Position numbers and translations under genes: made by a program | Origin: Minicystis rosea | GTDB taxonomy: Bacteria; Myxococcota_A; Polyangia; Polyangiales; Polyangiaceae | Reading direction: 5' to 3' | Assembly (NCBI GenBank): GCA_001931535.1 | Contig: CP016211.1 | Location: forward strand, 6,121,573 to 6,185,572 | Length of the DNA: 64,000 nt | The notes under the pieces: generated by a model | Told to the model about the DNA's origin: nothing | What the model saw: the letters and a program-made list of their open reading frames with translations, nothing else | Databases searched by the model: none | In this document: positions 46,421 through 54,384 of the stretch, piece by piece | Position numbering within the stretch: position 1 is the first letter of the stretch | Layout: every line of letters starts with the position of its first letter

Positions 46421-48742
46421 TCAGAGCGCGTAAACGCAGCTGACTTGAAGGTTCCAGGCCGAGAGCACCGGCGCAGAGAGGTTGTCGGTCGACGGGATGA
46501 GGTGCGACGTCACGCGGAGGAAGTTCTTGATCCGCGATCGGCTCTTGGCGAGGAGCGTGCTGTCGACGACGGCCGAGCCCGCGTTCGTGCTGGGCGACCC
46601 CGTCTTCGCCACCACGGAAGTCCCCGCGAGCGCGGTGGGCCCGGGCGGATTGGAGAAGAGCAGGTCGTCCATCGGCGCCGTGGCGAGACCGGCCGCGGTG
46701 TCGGCGGTCTGCACCGAGAAGGAGATCTTCGAGTCCGACGGCGTCACGCTGTTCCACGACCAGAGGCCCCAGAACGGCACGCTGTCCGCCGGGCAGACGC
46801 CCGTCATGTCGTAATCGCGCACGAAGTAACCGTCTCCGTACAGCGCCGGAGGCGGCGGAGGCGGCGCCTGGCCCGTCGTGATCGTGGCCGAGTCACCCGA
46901 CCAGTTCCACGCGTCGACGAGCACGGTCGAGTCCCACTTCTCGTCGGACGCGTCCCAGATGGAGAATTGAATCTGAATCGTCTCGCCGGGCACGACCGGC
47001 GCCGAGGTCTGGAGCCAGCCCGTCGCGCCGCCGCAAATCTCGTTCTTGTTGGTGTCCGGGTTCTTGCAGGTCCCGTCGAGGCCGGTGCCCTGGAGCAGCG
47101 GCCCGCTCGTCACGCTGAACAAACCCATGTTGACGTTCACGGGGTTGCTGTTGGAGTCGAACGAGATGTTGAGCGAGTTCGCCGCCGGGTTCGCCGGCGT
47201 GTACGTCGTCTTGAGCAACGCGACGTACGAATCGTTGTACTGGTTGCAGATGTATTCGGGGTACTCGCTCGTGAAGAAGTCGAATCGATAGGTGAACGAC
47301 CGGGCGTTCGTCGGCACGCGGATGCTCATGAGGAGCCCCGCCGAGTCGAGCGCATTGCCAGTGGCCTTCGCGCATCCGGTCTTGTTCTTGGGGAAGCCCG
47401 ACGGATACGAGCACGACGTGCCGTGCAAATATCCCTTGGTCGACGAGCCCTGACCATTGGGGTTGTACCAGTTGGCGTCGGCGGGCGAGCGTGCCGTGCC
47501 CGACGAGAACGCCGCCATCTTCGCGCCCTTTTGCGGAAGGTTGTTGGGCCCGTAGGCCGAGAGGATGCCGTACCCGAGCGAGTTCGGCGTCGAAGCGCCG
47601 TCCGCTTGCACGAGCTTCGACGAGATCACGCCCCAGGTCTTGCTCGCGCCCGTCGCCGTGGCCGTCGTGGTCTTGCAGAGATCGATGGCCTTCGCGTAGT
47701 CGCCCGCGACGCTCGACGCGAGCGCGAGGCCCGTGTCGCAGGACGTGACCGCGTCGTCCGGAACGCCGTTGCAGTCCTCGTCGATGCCGTTGCCCGGGAA
47801 GTCGTAGGCGCCCGGGTTGACCAGCGGATCGCAGTCGGCGCAGTCCCCTTGTGCATAGGAGTAGCCGTCGCCGTCGTGATCGGTGGAGTCCTTGTAGCAA
47901 ACCACGCAGGTGCCACCGTTGCTCCCGCACGCGATGTTGCAGTCGGACTGCGCCCACGCGACGCAGTTCGCGTCCCAAGTCCCGCTGCAGCACGTGGGGT
48001 GCGTCGAGCAGACCTTGGAGACGCACGCGAGCGTGCCGTCGCATCCGGTCGTGAGCTTGGCGCCGACGCTGCACACGGAGTGCGAGCACGTGCCGAGCGT
48101 GCCGCCGATGCACGTCGGGTTCGGCGCGGTGCTGGCATCGGGCGGGTACAGCGTGATGCCGGCATCGGAAGCAGCGACGCCCGCGTCGGGATTGCTGAGC
48201 CCGGTCGGCGTGTCGACGAACGTGACGCAGTTCGGGTCGCACGGGTTGGTCAAGCAGTTGCTCGGCCCACCGAGATTGAAGGGCTTGGGCCCCGGCGTCG
48301 GAGACGAGGGGACGAGCGTCACCGTGTTGTTGATGATGCACTCGCCCCAGCGACCACCGGAGCAGACCGAGACGCCCGCGCCGCAGACGTGCTGCTGCTG
48401 ATCACCGAGGATGACGTCGACCTTGCCGCAGGCCAGCGTCTCCCCCTCGTTCGCGCACGGGCACCCTTCCTTGGGCGTGCTGCACGTGAGGCATTGGTTG
48501 GTGATCGCGGGATCGGTGTCGTCGCAGTCGAGGCCCGCGGCGCACCCGGGGCCGTAGCCGTCCCCGTCCCCGTCGACGCATTGCGCTCCGGTGGACGTCG
48601 AGCTGCCGCTCGGCGAGCTCCCACCGGAGCCGCCCTGCGGCGGGGACGAGAAGTGATGATCGTCGGTGCAGCTCGGCGTGATCGCGACCACGCCGAGCGA
48701 AAGAGTGAGACCGAAGACGCCGGCTACGGTGATGCGATTCAT
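46421..48742 (-). CDS. Large secreted lipoprotein with MopE-type motifs and an anchor-like domain
   Basis: 773 residues from the ATG at 48742. The lipobox Cys is at 25 (AITPSC). The N-terminal part has calcium/copper-type motifs DGDGDGYGPGC and DCDPLVNPGAYDFPGNGIDE, which are the MopE repeat signature. A Cys-rich middle follows (CSGTWDANCVAWAQSDC). From about 360 a large beta domain (GLLMSIRVPTNARSFTYRFD; FFTSEYPEYICNQYNDSYVA) matches the choice-of-anchor L type found in secreted proteins. The start codon overlaps the stop of the upstream lipoprotein, making a two-gene operon. Confidence 0.87.
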   Translation of the reverse strand: MNRITVAGVFGLTLSLGVVAITPSCTDDHHFSSPPQGGSGGSSPSGSSTSTGAQCVDGDGDGYGPGCAAGLDCDDTDPAITNQCLTCSTPKEGCPCANEGETLACGKVDVILGDQQQHVCGAGVSVCSGGRWGECIINNTVTLVPSSPTPGPKPFNLGGPSNCLTNPCDPNCVTFVDTPTGLSNPDAGVAASDAGITLYPPDASTAPNPTCIGGTLGTCSHSVCSVGAKLTTGCDGTLACVSKVCSTHPTCCSGTWDANCVAWAQSDCNIACGSNGGTCVVCYKDSTDHDGDGYSYAQGDCADCDPLVNPGAYDFPGNGIDEDCNGVPDDAVTSCDTGLALASSVAGDYAKAIDLCKTTTATATGASKTWGVISSKLVQADGASTPNSLGYGILSAYGPNNLPQKGAKMAAFSSGTARSPADANWYNPNGQGSSTKGYLHGTSCSYPSGFPKNKTGCAKATGNALDSAGLLMSIRVPTNARSFTYRFDFFTSEYPEYICNQYNDSYVALLKTTYTPANPAANSLNISFDSNSNPVNVNMGLFSVTSGPLLQGTGLDGTCKNPDTNKNEICGGATGWLQTSAPVVPGETIQIQFSIWDASDEKWDSTVLVDAWNWSGDSATITTGQAPPPPPPALYGDGYFVRDYDMTGVCPADSVPFWGLWSWNSVTPSDSKISFSVQTADTAAGLATAPMDDLLFSNPPGPTALAGTSVVAKTGSPSTNAGSAVVDSTLLAKSRSRIKNFLRVTSHLIPSTDNLSAPVLSAWNLQVSCVYAL

Positions 48743-49623
48743 CACGGACCTCCCAGCGAGGTGAAGTCGAAGCTCATCGTTTCTCCAGCGAACCAAGCGT
48801 GCACCGGATAGGCATCGACGCTTCCATCTCCCGGATCACCGGCCAGCTGCCCGATCGTCGAGTCGCCGTCGGCGAGATGAAGAATAGTCGAAGCCTGCGA
48901 GGAAGGGATCACCGCATCCATCACGACCCAGAGCGTATCGCACGCCCCGCTCGGCTTGGCCGTCCAGCGGATCTCGTTCAGTGCGATGTCGACCGGACCG
49001 CTCGCGTCCAAGACGCGCATCTTCCCAGCCGTCTGCGGGCTCTGCCCGGCGAAGCCACCGGTGACCCCGACGATGGGCTTGAAATCGGGGTTGCTCCCCG
49101 GGAGGAACACACCATACCCCTCGGAATCGAGCTGCGTGGCCGAGATCGCGCCCTCGAAGACGTTCCCCTTCACGTGGAGCACGAGCGACACCGGGTGCGG
49201 CTCGTAGGGATAAACCAGCTCGTTCAACGCCAGGGCCAGCGGCTGGGGCGTCGGGAAAGTGAAGGCGGTGGAGACAGCTTGATGCGCCGCATCCGCGGCA
49301 CAGGGCGCGTCGATCGGCGCGCCGCTGCTGCTGCTGCTGCTCGTGGTCCCGCTGCTGCTCGTGGTCCCGCTGCTGCTCGTGCCGGTGGTGGCCCCGCCGC
49401 CCGAGCTCGACACGGTGGTCCCGCCGGAGTGGGAGCCCGTGCTCGTCGTCAAGGGCGGCGCTCCGCCGAGCCCGCCGTCGGCGAGCGGCGCCCGCTCGTA
49501 ACCGCCCGACGTGCACCCCTCGAGCCCGAAAATGCCCAGGCCGAAAATGCCCAGGAAGGCGGCGAACCCAGCGGCCATTGCCGCCTGCCCAATCCCCCTT
49601 CGAACAGCGCTCGGTTGACCCAC
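48742..49623 (-). CDS. Secreted lipoprotein, first gene of a two-gene operon
   Basis: 293 residues from a GTG at 49623, chosen because it gives a signal peptide with an RR n-region, a hydrophobic core (FAAFLGIFGLGIFGL) and a lipobox Cys at about 37. An ATG at 49683 or 49578 is possible. A Gly/Ser/Thr linker follows. The rest is a beta domain (FTFPTPQPLALALNELVYPY; GVTGGFAGQSPQTAGKMRVL). The stop overlaps the next gene's ATG by one base, so the two proteins are probably made together and may form a surface complex. Confidence 0.72.
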   Translation of the reverse strand: MGQPSAVRRGIGQAAMAAGFAAFLGIFGLGIFGLEGCTSGGYERAPLADGGLGGAPPLTTSTGSHSGGTTVSSSGGGATTGTSSSGTTSSSGTTSSSSSSGAPIDAPCAADAAHQAVSTAFTFPTPQPLALALNELVYPYEPHPVSLVLHVKGNVFEGAISATQLDSEGYGVFLPGSNPDFKPIVGVTGGFAGQSPQTAGKMRVLDASGPVDIALNEIRWTAKPSGACDTLWVVMDAVIPSSQASTILHLADGDSTIGQLAGDPGDGSVDAYPVHAWFAGETMSFDFTSLGGP

Positions 49624-50216
49624 CTGTGCGACATCACTTCTCCCCCGCACGATGAAAGTTTGTTCTAAGACACTACTGACCATTATCCCGTATACGGCTT
49701 TTACCCCCTCGCGATCAAACAAAAAGTCGCCCGCGCCTCCATGGGCCCCCAGTCCCCCACATCGCGTCCACACTGCGCACTGCGCTGGTCTTACGACCGA
49801 CCGGTGTCCATGAGCTGCGTATGAGGATTGGGCCGGATGTCGGGCACCGGCCTACGACGACAAGGCGCTTGACATAGCGTTCTTGTTCCGCGTCGCGAAT
49901 GCGGGTCGGCCTCGAGCGCATCACGCGGCGACGCATGCGCGAGAGGTGCCGCTTCCGCGGAGCGCGGACGTCACTGCCACGCTCGGGCGCGAGCACGCGC
50001 GACCGCGCATCGCTGCGACGAGCACGGAGCAACGGACGAGGTCCGAGGCCGACGCGCCCGAGGCGAGAGCGTGATCACGCTTCTCGCCTCGGAGCTTCAG
50101 CGATCGTCTTCGATTTCGAGGGGGGATTGGCGCGACGCCGAACGGCACGCGCTCATTGGAGACCTTCTCGAGCTCTGCGCCCAAGAGGTCTTCAGACCTC
50201 TTGGGCGATCAGGCCA
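49624..50216. other. Non-coding stretch, 593 bp
   Basis: Bases 49640-49700 are unusually AT-rich for this genome, with GATAAT on the minus strand, and probably hold the promoter of the lipoprotein operon. The remainder to 50178 has no coding-like frame that I can support. It ends in the hairpin at 50179-50206. Confidence 0.5.
50179..50206. terminator. Hairpin downstream of phaC
   Basis: GCCCAAGAGGTC (50179-50190) and GACCTCTTGGGC (50195-50206) form a perfect 12-bp stem with loop TTCA, 11 bases past the phaC stop. Confidence 0.7.
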
Positions 50217-51227
50217 TCAGGCTTGCGCGACTTGCTCCACCGCGGTGCGCGAAGCGGCACCGGCGCGAAGCCTCTTGTCGAACCAGGCGGCGACGGCGGG
50301 ATAAAGCACCTTCGAGGCCTTGCCGCCCACGACGGCGCCGACGTGACCACCGGAGACCGTGAGCACCTCTTTGTCGGTGCTGCTCACGTTGTCGTTGAGC
50401 CCCTGGGCGGCGGCCGGCGGGCAGATGGCATCGCGATCGGCCACGATGGTGAGCACCGGGCAATGGATGTTCTTCAAATCCGCCTTGCGCCCGCGCACGT
50501 AGTGCTCGCCCTTCACCAGGGCGTTCTTCTGGTAGAGATCGCCGATGTACGTGGCATAGGCCGCGCCGGGGAAAGGGATGTTGTCGCCCGACCAGGTCTC
50601 GAGCGCCTCGAAGGACTCGCGGGCCTTCGGATCGTGGCAGCGATCGAGGAAACCAACCCACTTGGCGATCGGCGTCGTCGGCCGGAGCGCGGTGAAGCCG
50701 CTCTGCATCAGCTCCGCCTTCATGTTGCCCGCGGCGGCGATGGCGGCGGCGTCGAAGTAACGCGCGTCCGTCATGTCGCCGAGGAAACCGGCCTTCGAGA
50801 AATCGATCGGGCCGGCCAGGTTGGCGAGCGCCGCGACGCTGTCCGGCTCGAGGGCGGAGTAGACCGTCGAGAGCGTCGCCCCCATGCAATAACCGAGGAT
50901 ACCGACCTTGGGCGCGCCCGTCTCGCGGCGCACGGCGCGCACCATCCGCGCGAGGCGCGCGAGGACGTCGTCCCAAGCGAGATAACGATCCTCGTCCTCC
51001 GGGGTACCCCAGTCGAGGCAGAACGTGTCGATCCCCGCCCGCACGAGCGCGTCGGAAAGGCTCGCGCCGCGACGCAGATCGAGCACGTACCAGCGGTTGA
51101 TCATCGACGGGACGAGGAGCAGCGGCAGCCCACCGCCGGCCGGAGCACCCTCCGGCCTGCGGAAGCGGTAGAGCGCCGCGGTCCCATCGCGAAACAGCGT
51201 GTCTTTCGGCGTGGGCGCGAGATCCAT
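50217..51227 (-). CDS. phaC: Polyhydroxyalkanoate synthase, class III-like PhaC
   Basis: 336 residues, close to the roughly 355 of class III PhaC subunits. The lipase-like box is GYCMGA with nucleophile Cys114, the acid is Asp266 (VADRDAIC) and the base His295 (SGGHVGAV). Conserved VPSMINRWYVLDL and GIDTFCLDWG precede them. It polymerises hydroxyacyl-CoA into storage polyester at granules. A class III enzyme needs a PhaE partner; a PhaE-like gene lies at 56834. The phasin-like gene is 7 bases upstream, so the two form an operon. Confidence 0.94.
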   Translation of the reverse strand: MDLAPTPKDTLFRDGTAALYRFRRPEGAPAGGGLPLLLVPSMINRWYVLDLRRGASLSDALVRAGIDTFCLDWGTPEDEDRYLAWDDVLARLARMVRAVRRETGAPKVGILGYCMGATLSTVYSALEPDSVAALANLAGPIDFSKAGFLGDMTDARYFDAAAIAAAGNMKAELMQSGFTALRPTTPIAKWVGFLDRCHDPKARESFEALETWSGDNIPFPGAAYATYIGDLYQKNALVKGEHYVRGRKADLKNIHCPVLTIVADRDAICPPAAAQGLNDNVSSTDKEVLTVSGGHVGAVVGGKASKVLYPAVAAWFDKRLRAGAASRTAVEQVAQA

Positions 51228-51234
51228 GGTGAGC

Positions 51235-51504
51235 TCAGCCCTGGATGGAGACGAAGTCGGCCGACTTCTTGGCGGCGTCGATCGTCAGCTTGCGCCACTC
51301 GGCGGAGAGCTGCGCGAAGTAGTTGATGGAGTCCTTGGTGAGCTTGGCCATCTCGTCGATCGCGTGGCGGCTCTGCTCGAGGCTCTGCTCCTGGAGACGG
51401 GCCACCTCGCCGAACATCAGCTCGGTGCGGGCGAGCTGCTCGTCCACCATCTTCTTCCACGCGCCCTGCGCATCTCGCACCTGCGAAGACTTGCTCTCGC
51501 TCAT
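51235..51504 (-). CDS. Phasin-like granule protein
   Basis: 89 residues, fully helical and amphipathic (MVDEQLARTELMFGEVARLQ; YFAQLSAEWRKLTIDAAKKS), like short phasins or the C-terminal helices of PhaE/PhaP that coat PHA granules. A GGAGAG precedes the ATG. It lies 7 bases upstream of phaC, and a PhaR-type palindrome is 93 bases upstream of its start. Phasins are the classical PhaR-repressed genes, which supports the role. Confidence 0.78.
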   Translation of the reverse strand: MSESKSSQVRDAQGAWKKMVDEQLARTELMFGEVARLQEQSLEQSRHAIDEMAKLTKDSINYFAQLSAEWRKLTIDAAKKSADFVSIQG

Positions 51505-51596
51505 GATCGACTCTCCTGTTGCCGACGATTGCCGGTGAATCCGGCCGTTCGGTGAGCGTGAAGGTAAGCTCGGCCCCCGGATCGGTCAAGCCATTT

Positions 51597-51613
51597 TTGT
51601 TGCAGTGCAACAA
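51597..51613. promoter_or_regulatory. Candidate PhaR operator A
   Basis: Perfect palindrome TTGTTGCA-G-TGCAACAA. It lies between the phaR stop and the phasin-phaC operon start, in the promoter region of that operon. Confidence 0.65.
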
Positions 51614-51632
51614 CGACGACCCGGCGCGTCGA

Positions 51633-52184
51633 TCACTTGCGGCGCTTCAAGGATCGTTTGAGCGCGTCGAGCTCCTTGCGCAGCGCCTCCACGTCGCTGG
51701 CCTGCGCGGCCGGCGGCGGAGGCGACGGCGGCGGCGGAGCAGGCGCCGGCGGGGGCGACGGAGGCTGCTCGCCGACGAGGCCGCCGAGCGACGCGGCGCC
51801 GAGGAGCAGGCGCGCGAGCGCGTTGGTGGCGGCGAAGGGGACGGAGGCCAGAGGGTTGTACGGCGCCATGGCCTGCGCGCCTTGTTTGGCCTGGAAATAA
51901 AGCTCGAGCGCGGTCGAGAGGTAGCGACCGAAGAACTCGGCCAGGGCGTCGTCGCCCATGCGGATGAGCTGCGTCAGGAGCGGCACCGGCAGGAGGCGCG
52001 CCGCGCCCCGGCTCTCCAGGATGATCTGCGCCAGCGTGGCCTGGGTCAGATCGTCGTTGGTCTTGGCGTCGACCACCCGCACGTCGGCCCCGGCGCGGAT
52101 GCGATCGGCGAGCTCCTCCAGGGTGATGTACTGGCTCGCCTCCGTGTCGTAGAGCCTCCGGTTCGAGTACTTCTTGATGATCAA
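51633..52184 (-). CDS. phaR: Polyhydroxyalkanoate synthesis regulator PhaR
   Basis: 183 residues starting from an unusual TTG with AAGGAGG seven bases upstream. The N-terminal DNA-binding domain has the PhaR signature KKYSNRRLYDTEASQYITLE, followed by the accessory domain (LLTQLIRMGDDALAEFFGRY). A Pro-rich linker and a C-terminal coiled coil (EALRKELDALKRSLKRRK) end the protein. PhaR represses phasin and its own gene and is released by binding to nascent PHA. Four similar palindromes flank the gene, consistent with autoregulation. Confidence 0.94.
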   Translation of the reverse strand: MIIKKYSNRRLYDTEASQYITLEELADRIRAGADVRVVDAKTNDDLTQATLAQIILESRGAARLLPVPLLTQLIRMGDDALAEFFGRYLSTALELYFQAKQGAQAMAPYNPLASVPFAATNALARLLLGAASLGGLVGEQPPSPPPAPAPPPPSPPPPAAQASDVEALRKELDALKRSLKRRK

Positions 52185-52195
52185 CGCCGGCCTCC

Positions 52196-52212
52196 TTGCT
52201 GCACTGCGATAC
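52196..52212. promoter_or_regulatory. Candidate PhaR operator B
   Basis: TTGCTGCACTGCGATAC matches the operator A reverse complement at 13 of 17 positions and abuts the phaR ribosome binding site. Confidence 0.5.
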
Positions 52213-52249
52213 CAGAAGGGCCCCGCGGCGGGGAGCCTTTTCCCGCGTC

Positions 52250-52266
52250 ATGTTGCTGTGCAACAA
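52250..52266. promoter_or_regulatory. Candidate PhaR operator C
   Basis: ATGTTGCTGTGCAACAA matches operator A at 15 of 17 positions and contains the palindrome TGTTGC-TGT-GCAACA. It sits between phaR and the divergent lipoprotein gene. Confidence 0.6.
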
Positions 52267-52317
52267 AATCGAGTTGACCTTGGTCGCCCAGAGGTCTAGG
52301 TTCGCGGCCGCGCTTGG

Positions 52318-52334
52318 TTGGTGCAGTGCGAAGG
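52318..52334. promoter_or_regulatory. Candidate PhaR operator D (weak)
   Basis: TTGGTGCAGTGCGAAGG matches operator A at 12 of 17 positions, mostly in the left arm and core. It overlaps a GAAGGAG ribosome-binding-like sequence in front of the plus-strand cluster. Confidence 0.4.
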
Positions 52335-52405
52335 AGCGGGGCATGGCGGCGACGGCGAACAGGACGAGGCGGCAGGAGGCCCACCGCGGGCCGGCGATCG
52401 GTGAG

Positions 52406-53389
52406 ATGATGGCCACCATGCGTCGAACCGCAGCGATCTTCTCGTTGGCCGCGCTCTCGGCCACCGCATGTACCACCTACAACGAAGCGCCGAAGTGCGT
52501 CGTGGGCGCGGACTGCGCTTCGGGCATCTGCAACGCCAACGGCACCTGCGCCGACGCGCCCACGGGATCCGGCGGCGCGGGCGGGACCGGCGGTACGAGC
52601 GGCACCGGCGGCGAGGCCACGAGCAGCACGACGGCGTCCTCGTCGAGCGGCGGCGGCGCGGGCGGCAGCGCCCCGAGCTGTTCTCCGAACAACGACGGTG
52701 TCATCACCCGGCAAGAGGTGCCGCTCGCCGCCGGCCTGCACGCCACCTTCCGCGTCGCCGACGACGTCACCTTCGACACCGCCGGTGTCTCCAAGCCCGA
52801 CGGCAGCCGCACGTGGGATGTGAAGGTCGCCTTCTCCGGCGATCACGCGCTCCTCGTGGACACGCAGGCCATCGCGGCGAACGCCTGGTACGCAGCCGAT
52901 TTCCCGGGCGCCACGTACACGGCGCGGATGTCGGACGTGAACAGCGATCTGCTCGGCGTCTTCAAGCTCACGAGCACCGATCTCCTCCTCCTCGGCGTCG
53001 TCTCGATCAACGACGGCGCCACCGCCACCAAGCTCGTTTACGGGAACCCCATCGTCCTCCTCGCCTTCCCGCTCACGAACGGGAAGACGTGGGACACGCT
53101 CTCCGCGGTCACCGGCAAGGTGCAGGGCATCCCCATCGGCGGCATCTACAACGAGGAGTACACGTCGACCGTCGACGCCCATGGCACCTACAAGACGCCT
53201 TACAGCGACTTTCAGGTGTTGCGGGTGCACACGAAGCTCCTTCGTTATCTCAATGGCACTTGGCTCGAGCGCCACACGCACACCTTCGTGACCGAGTGTT
53301 TCGGCACCGTGGGCACGATCGTGTCGCAGGATTACGAGACCAAGGTCGACTTCACCTCGGCCTCCGAGCTCTGGCGATTCGCACCGTGA
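52406..53389 (+). CDS. Secreted lipoprotein, paralogue of 55983-56822
   Basis: 327 residues from the ATG at 52406 (GGTGAG upstream). An ATG at 52343 with GAAGGAG upstream is an alternative that would lengthen the signal peptide. The lipobox (SATAC) is followed by a short Cys-containing segment and a Gly/Ser/Thr linker to about 85. The main domain is beta-rich (HATFRVADDVTFDTAGV; KLVYGNPIVLLAFPLTNGKT) and ends DYETKVDFTSASELWRFAP. The second lipoprotein of this cluster has the same layout and ending (NEDFTSAAEVRRLG). Stop overlaps the hydrolase start (TGATG). Confidence 0.82.
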   Translation: MMATMRRTAAIFSLAALSATACTTYNEAPKCVVGADCASGICNANGTCADAPTGSGGAGGTGGTSGTGGEATSSTTASSSSGGGAGGSAPSCSPNNDGVITRQEVPLAAGLHATFRVADDVTFDTAGVSKPDGSRTWDVKVAFSGDHALLVDTQAIAANAWYAADFPGATYTARMSDVNSDLLGVFKLTSTDLLLLGVVSINDGATATKLVYGNPIVLLAFPLTNGKTWDTLSAVTGKVQGIPIGGIYNEEYTSTVDAHGTYKTPYSDFQVLRVHTKLLRYLNGTWLERHTHTFVTECFGTVGTIVSQDYETKVDFTSASELWRFAP

Positions 53390-54384
53390 TGAAGCCCTGG
53401 TCTGCTCCCCGGGCGAAGAGCCGAATCACGCGCCTCTGGCCGGCGCTGGGCGTGCTTTGCGCCCTCCCCTTCCTCGCGGGCTGTCTCTCGTTCCACACGG
53501 GCGCGATGCCCGGCGAGCCCAAGGCGACGTATGCCACCATCGACGGCGCGCGTCTCCGCTACGTCGATGTCGGGCAGGGCCCGCCGGTGGTGCTCGTTCA
53601 CGGCTTCGCCTCTTCGCTCGAGACTTGGGAGCTGTTGATTCCCGAGCTGTCGAAGAAGCATCGGGTGGTGGCGCTCGATCTCAAGGGCTTCGGTTGGAGC
53701 GATCGGCCCGAAGGGGATTATTCGCCGCTCGCCGAGGCCAAGCTGGTGTTGCAGCTCCTCGACAAGCTGGGTGTCGAGCGCGCCGCGTTCGTCGGGCATT
53801 CGTGGGGATCGAGCGTGACACTGGCCCTCGCGCTCCACGCGCCCCAGCGGGTCTCGCGCATCGCGCTCTACGACGCGTGGGTGTACGAAGAGCAGCTCCC
53901 GACCACGTTCCTCATGGCGCGTGCCGGTGGGCTCGGCGAGATCCTCTTCACGCTGTTTTACGATCAGCGCCCCGACGAGCGCATGGCGCTCGCCTTCTAC
54001 AACAAGGATTTCCTCAGCGAGAAGCTGGTCGAGGACGTGGAGCGCGCGCTGGAGCGACCGGGCACGGGCGCGGCGCAGCTCGCGGCCGTGCGTGGACAGC
54101 GCTTCACGGAGCAACAGGCCAAGTACAAGACGGTCGACAAGCCGGTGTTGCTCCTCTGGGGCCGAGAGGACGTCATCACCACACTGGCCTTCGGCGAGCG
54201 GCTCTCCCGCGATCTGCCGCATGCGCGCCTCGTGGTCTATCCGCGCTGCGGCCACTTCCCCATGTTGGAAGCGAAGAACGAATCCAACACCGAGGTCGTG
54301 AAGTTCCTCGACGAGCCCGAGGCGCCGGCCACCCCCGCTCCCGCACCTGCGAAGGACGAGAAGCACACGGAGGAGAAGAAGTGA
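53389..54384 (+). CDS. Lipid-anchored alpha/beta hydrolase
   Basis: 331 residues. The lipobox Cys is at 32 (LPFLAGC). The alpha/beta fold has the oxyanion strand VLVHGFASS, nucleophile Ser138 in GHSWGS, acid Asp261 in GREDVIT and His289 in RCGHFPM, so it should be an active esterase or lipase. A Pro/Ala-rich C-terminal tail ends in lysines. Its ATG overlaps the previous stop and its TGA overlaps the next gene's GTG, so the three are translationally coupled. Probably cleaves ester bonds at the cell envelope, supplying acyl chains to the downstream genes. Confidence 0.92.
   Translation: MKPWSAPRAKSRITRLWPALGVLCALPFLAGCLSFHTGAMPGEPKATYATIDGARLRYVDVGQGPPVVLVHGFASSLETWELLIPELSKKHRVVALDLKGFGWSDRPEGDYSPLAEAKLVLQLLDKLGVERAAFVGHSWGSSVTLALALHAPQRVSRIALYDAWVYEEQLPTTFLMARAGGLGEILFTLFYDQRPDERMALAFYNKDFLSEKLVEDVERALERPGTGAAQLAAVRGQRFTEQQAKYKTVDKPVLLLWGREDVITTLAFGERLSRDLPHARLVVYPRCGHFPMLEAKNESNTEVVKFLDEPEAPATPAPAPAKDEKHTEEKK

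Noticed and set aside
49321..49400. Possible short tandem repeat of CTGCTGCTGGTGGTCCC type
   Set aside because: It encodes the Ser/Thr/Gly linker of the lipoprotein; codon repetition explains it.
50071..50304. 77-residue plus-strand frame upstream of phaC's end
   Set aside because: It runs through the terminator hairpin into the phaC antisense and lacks protein-like composition.
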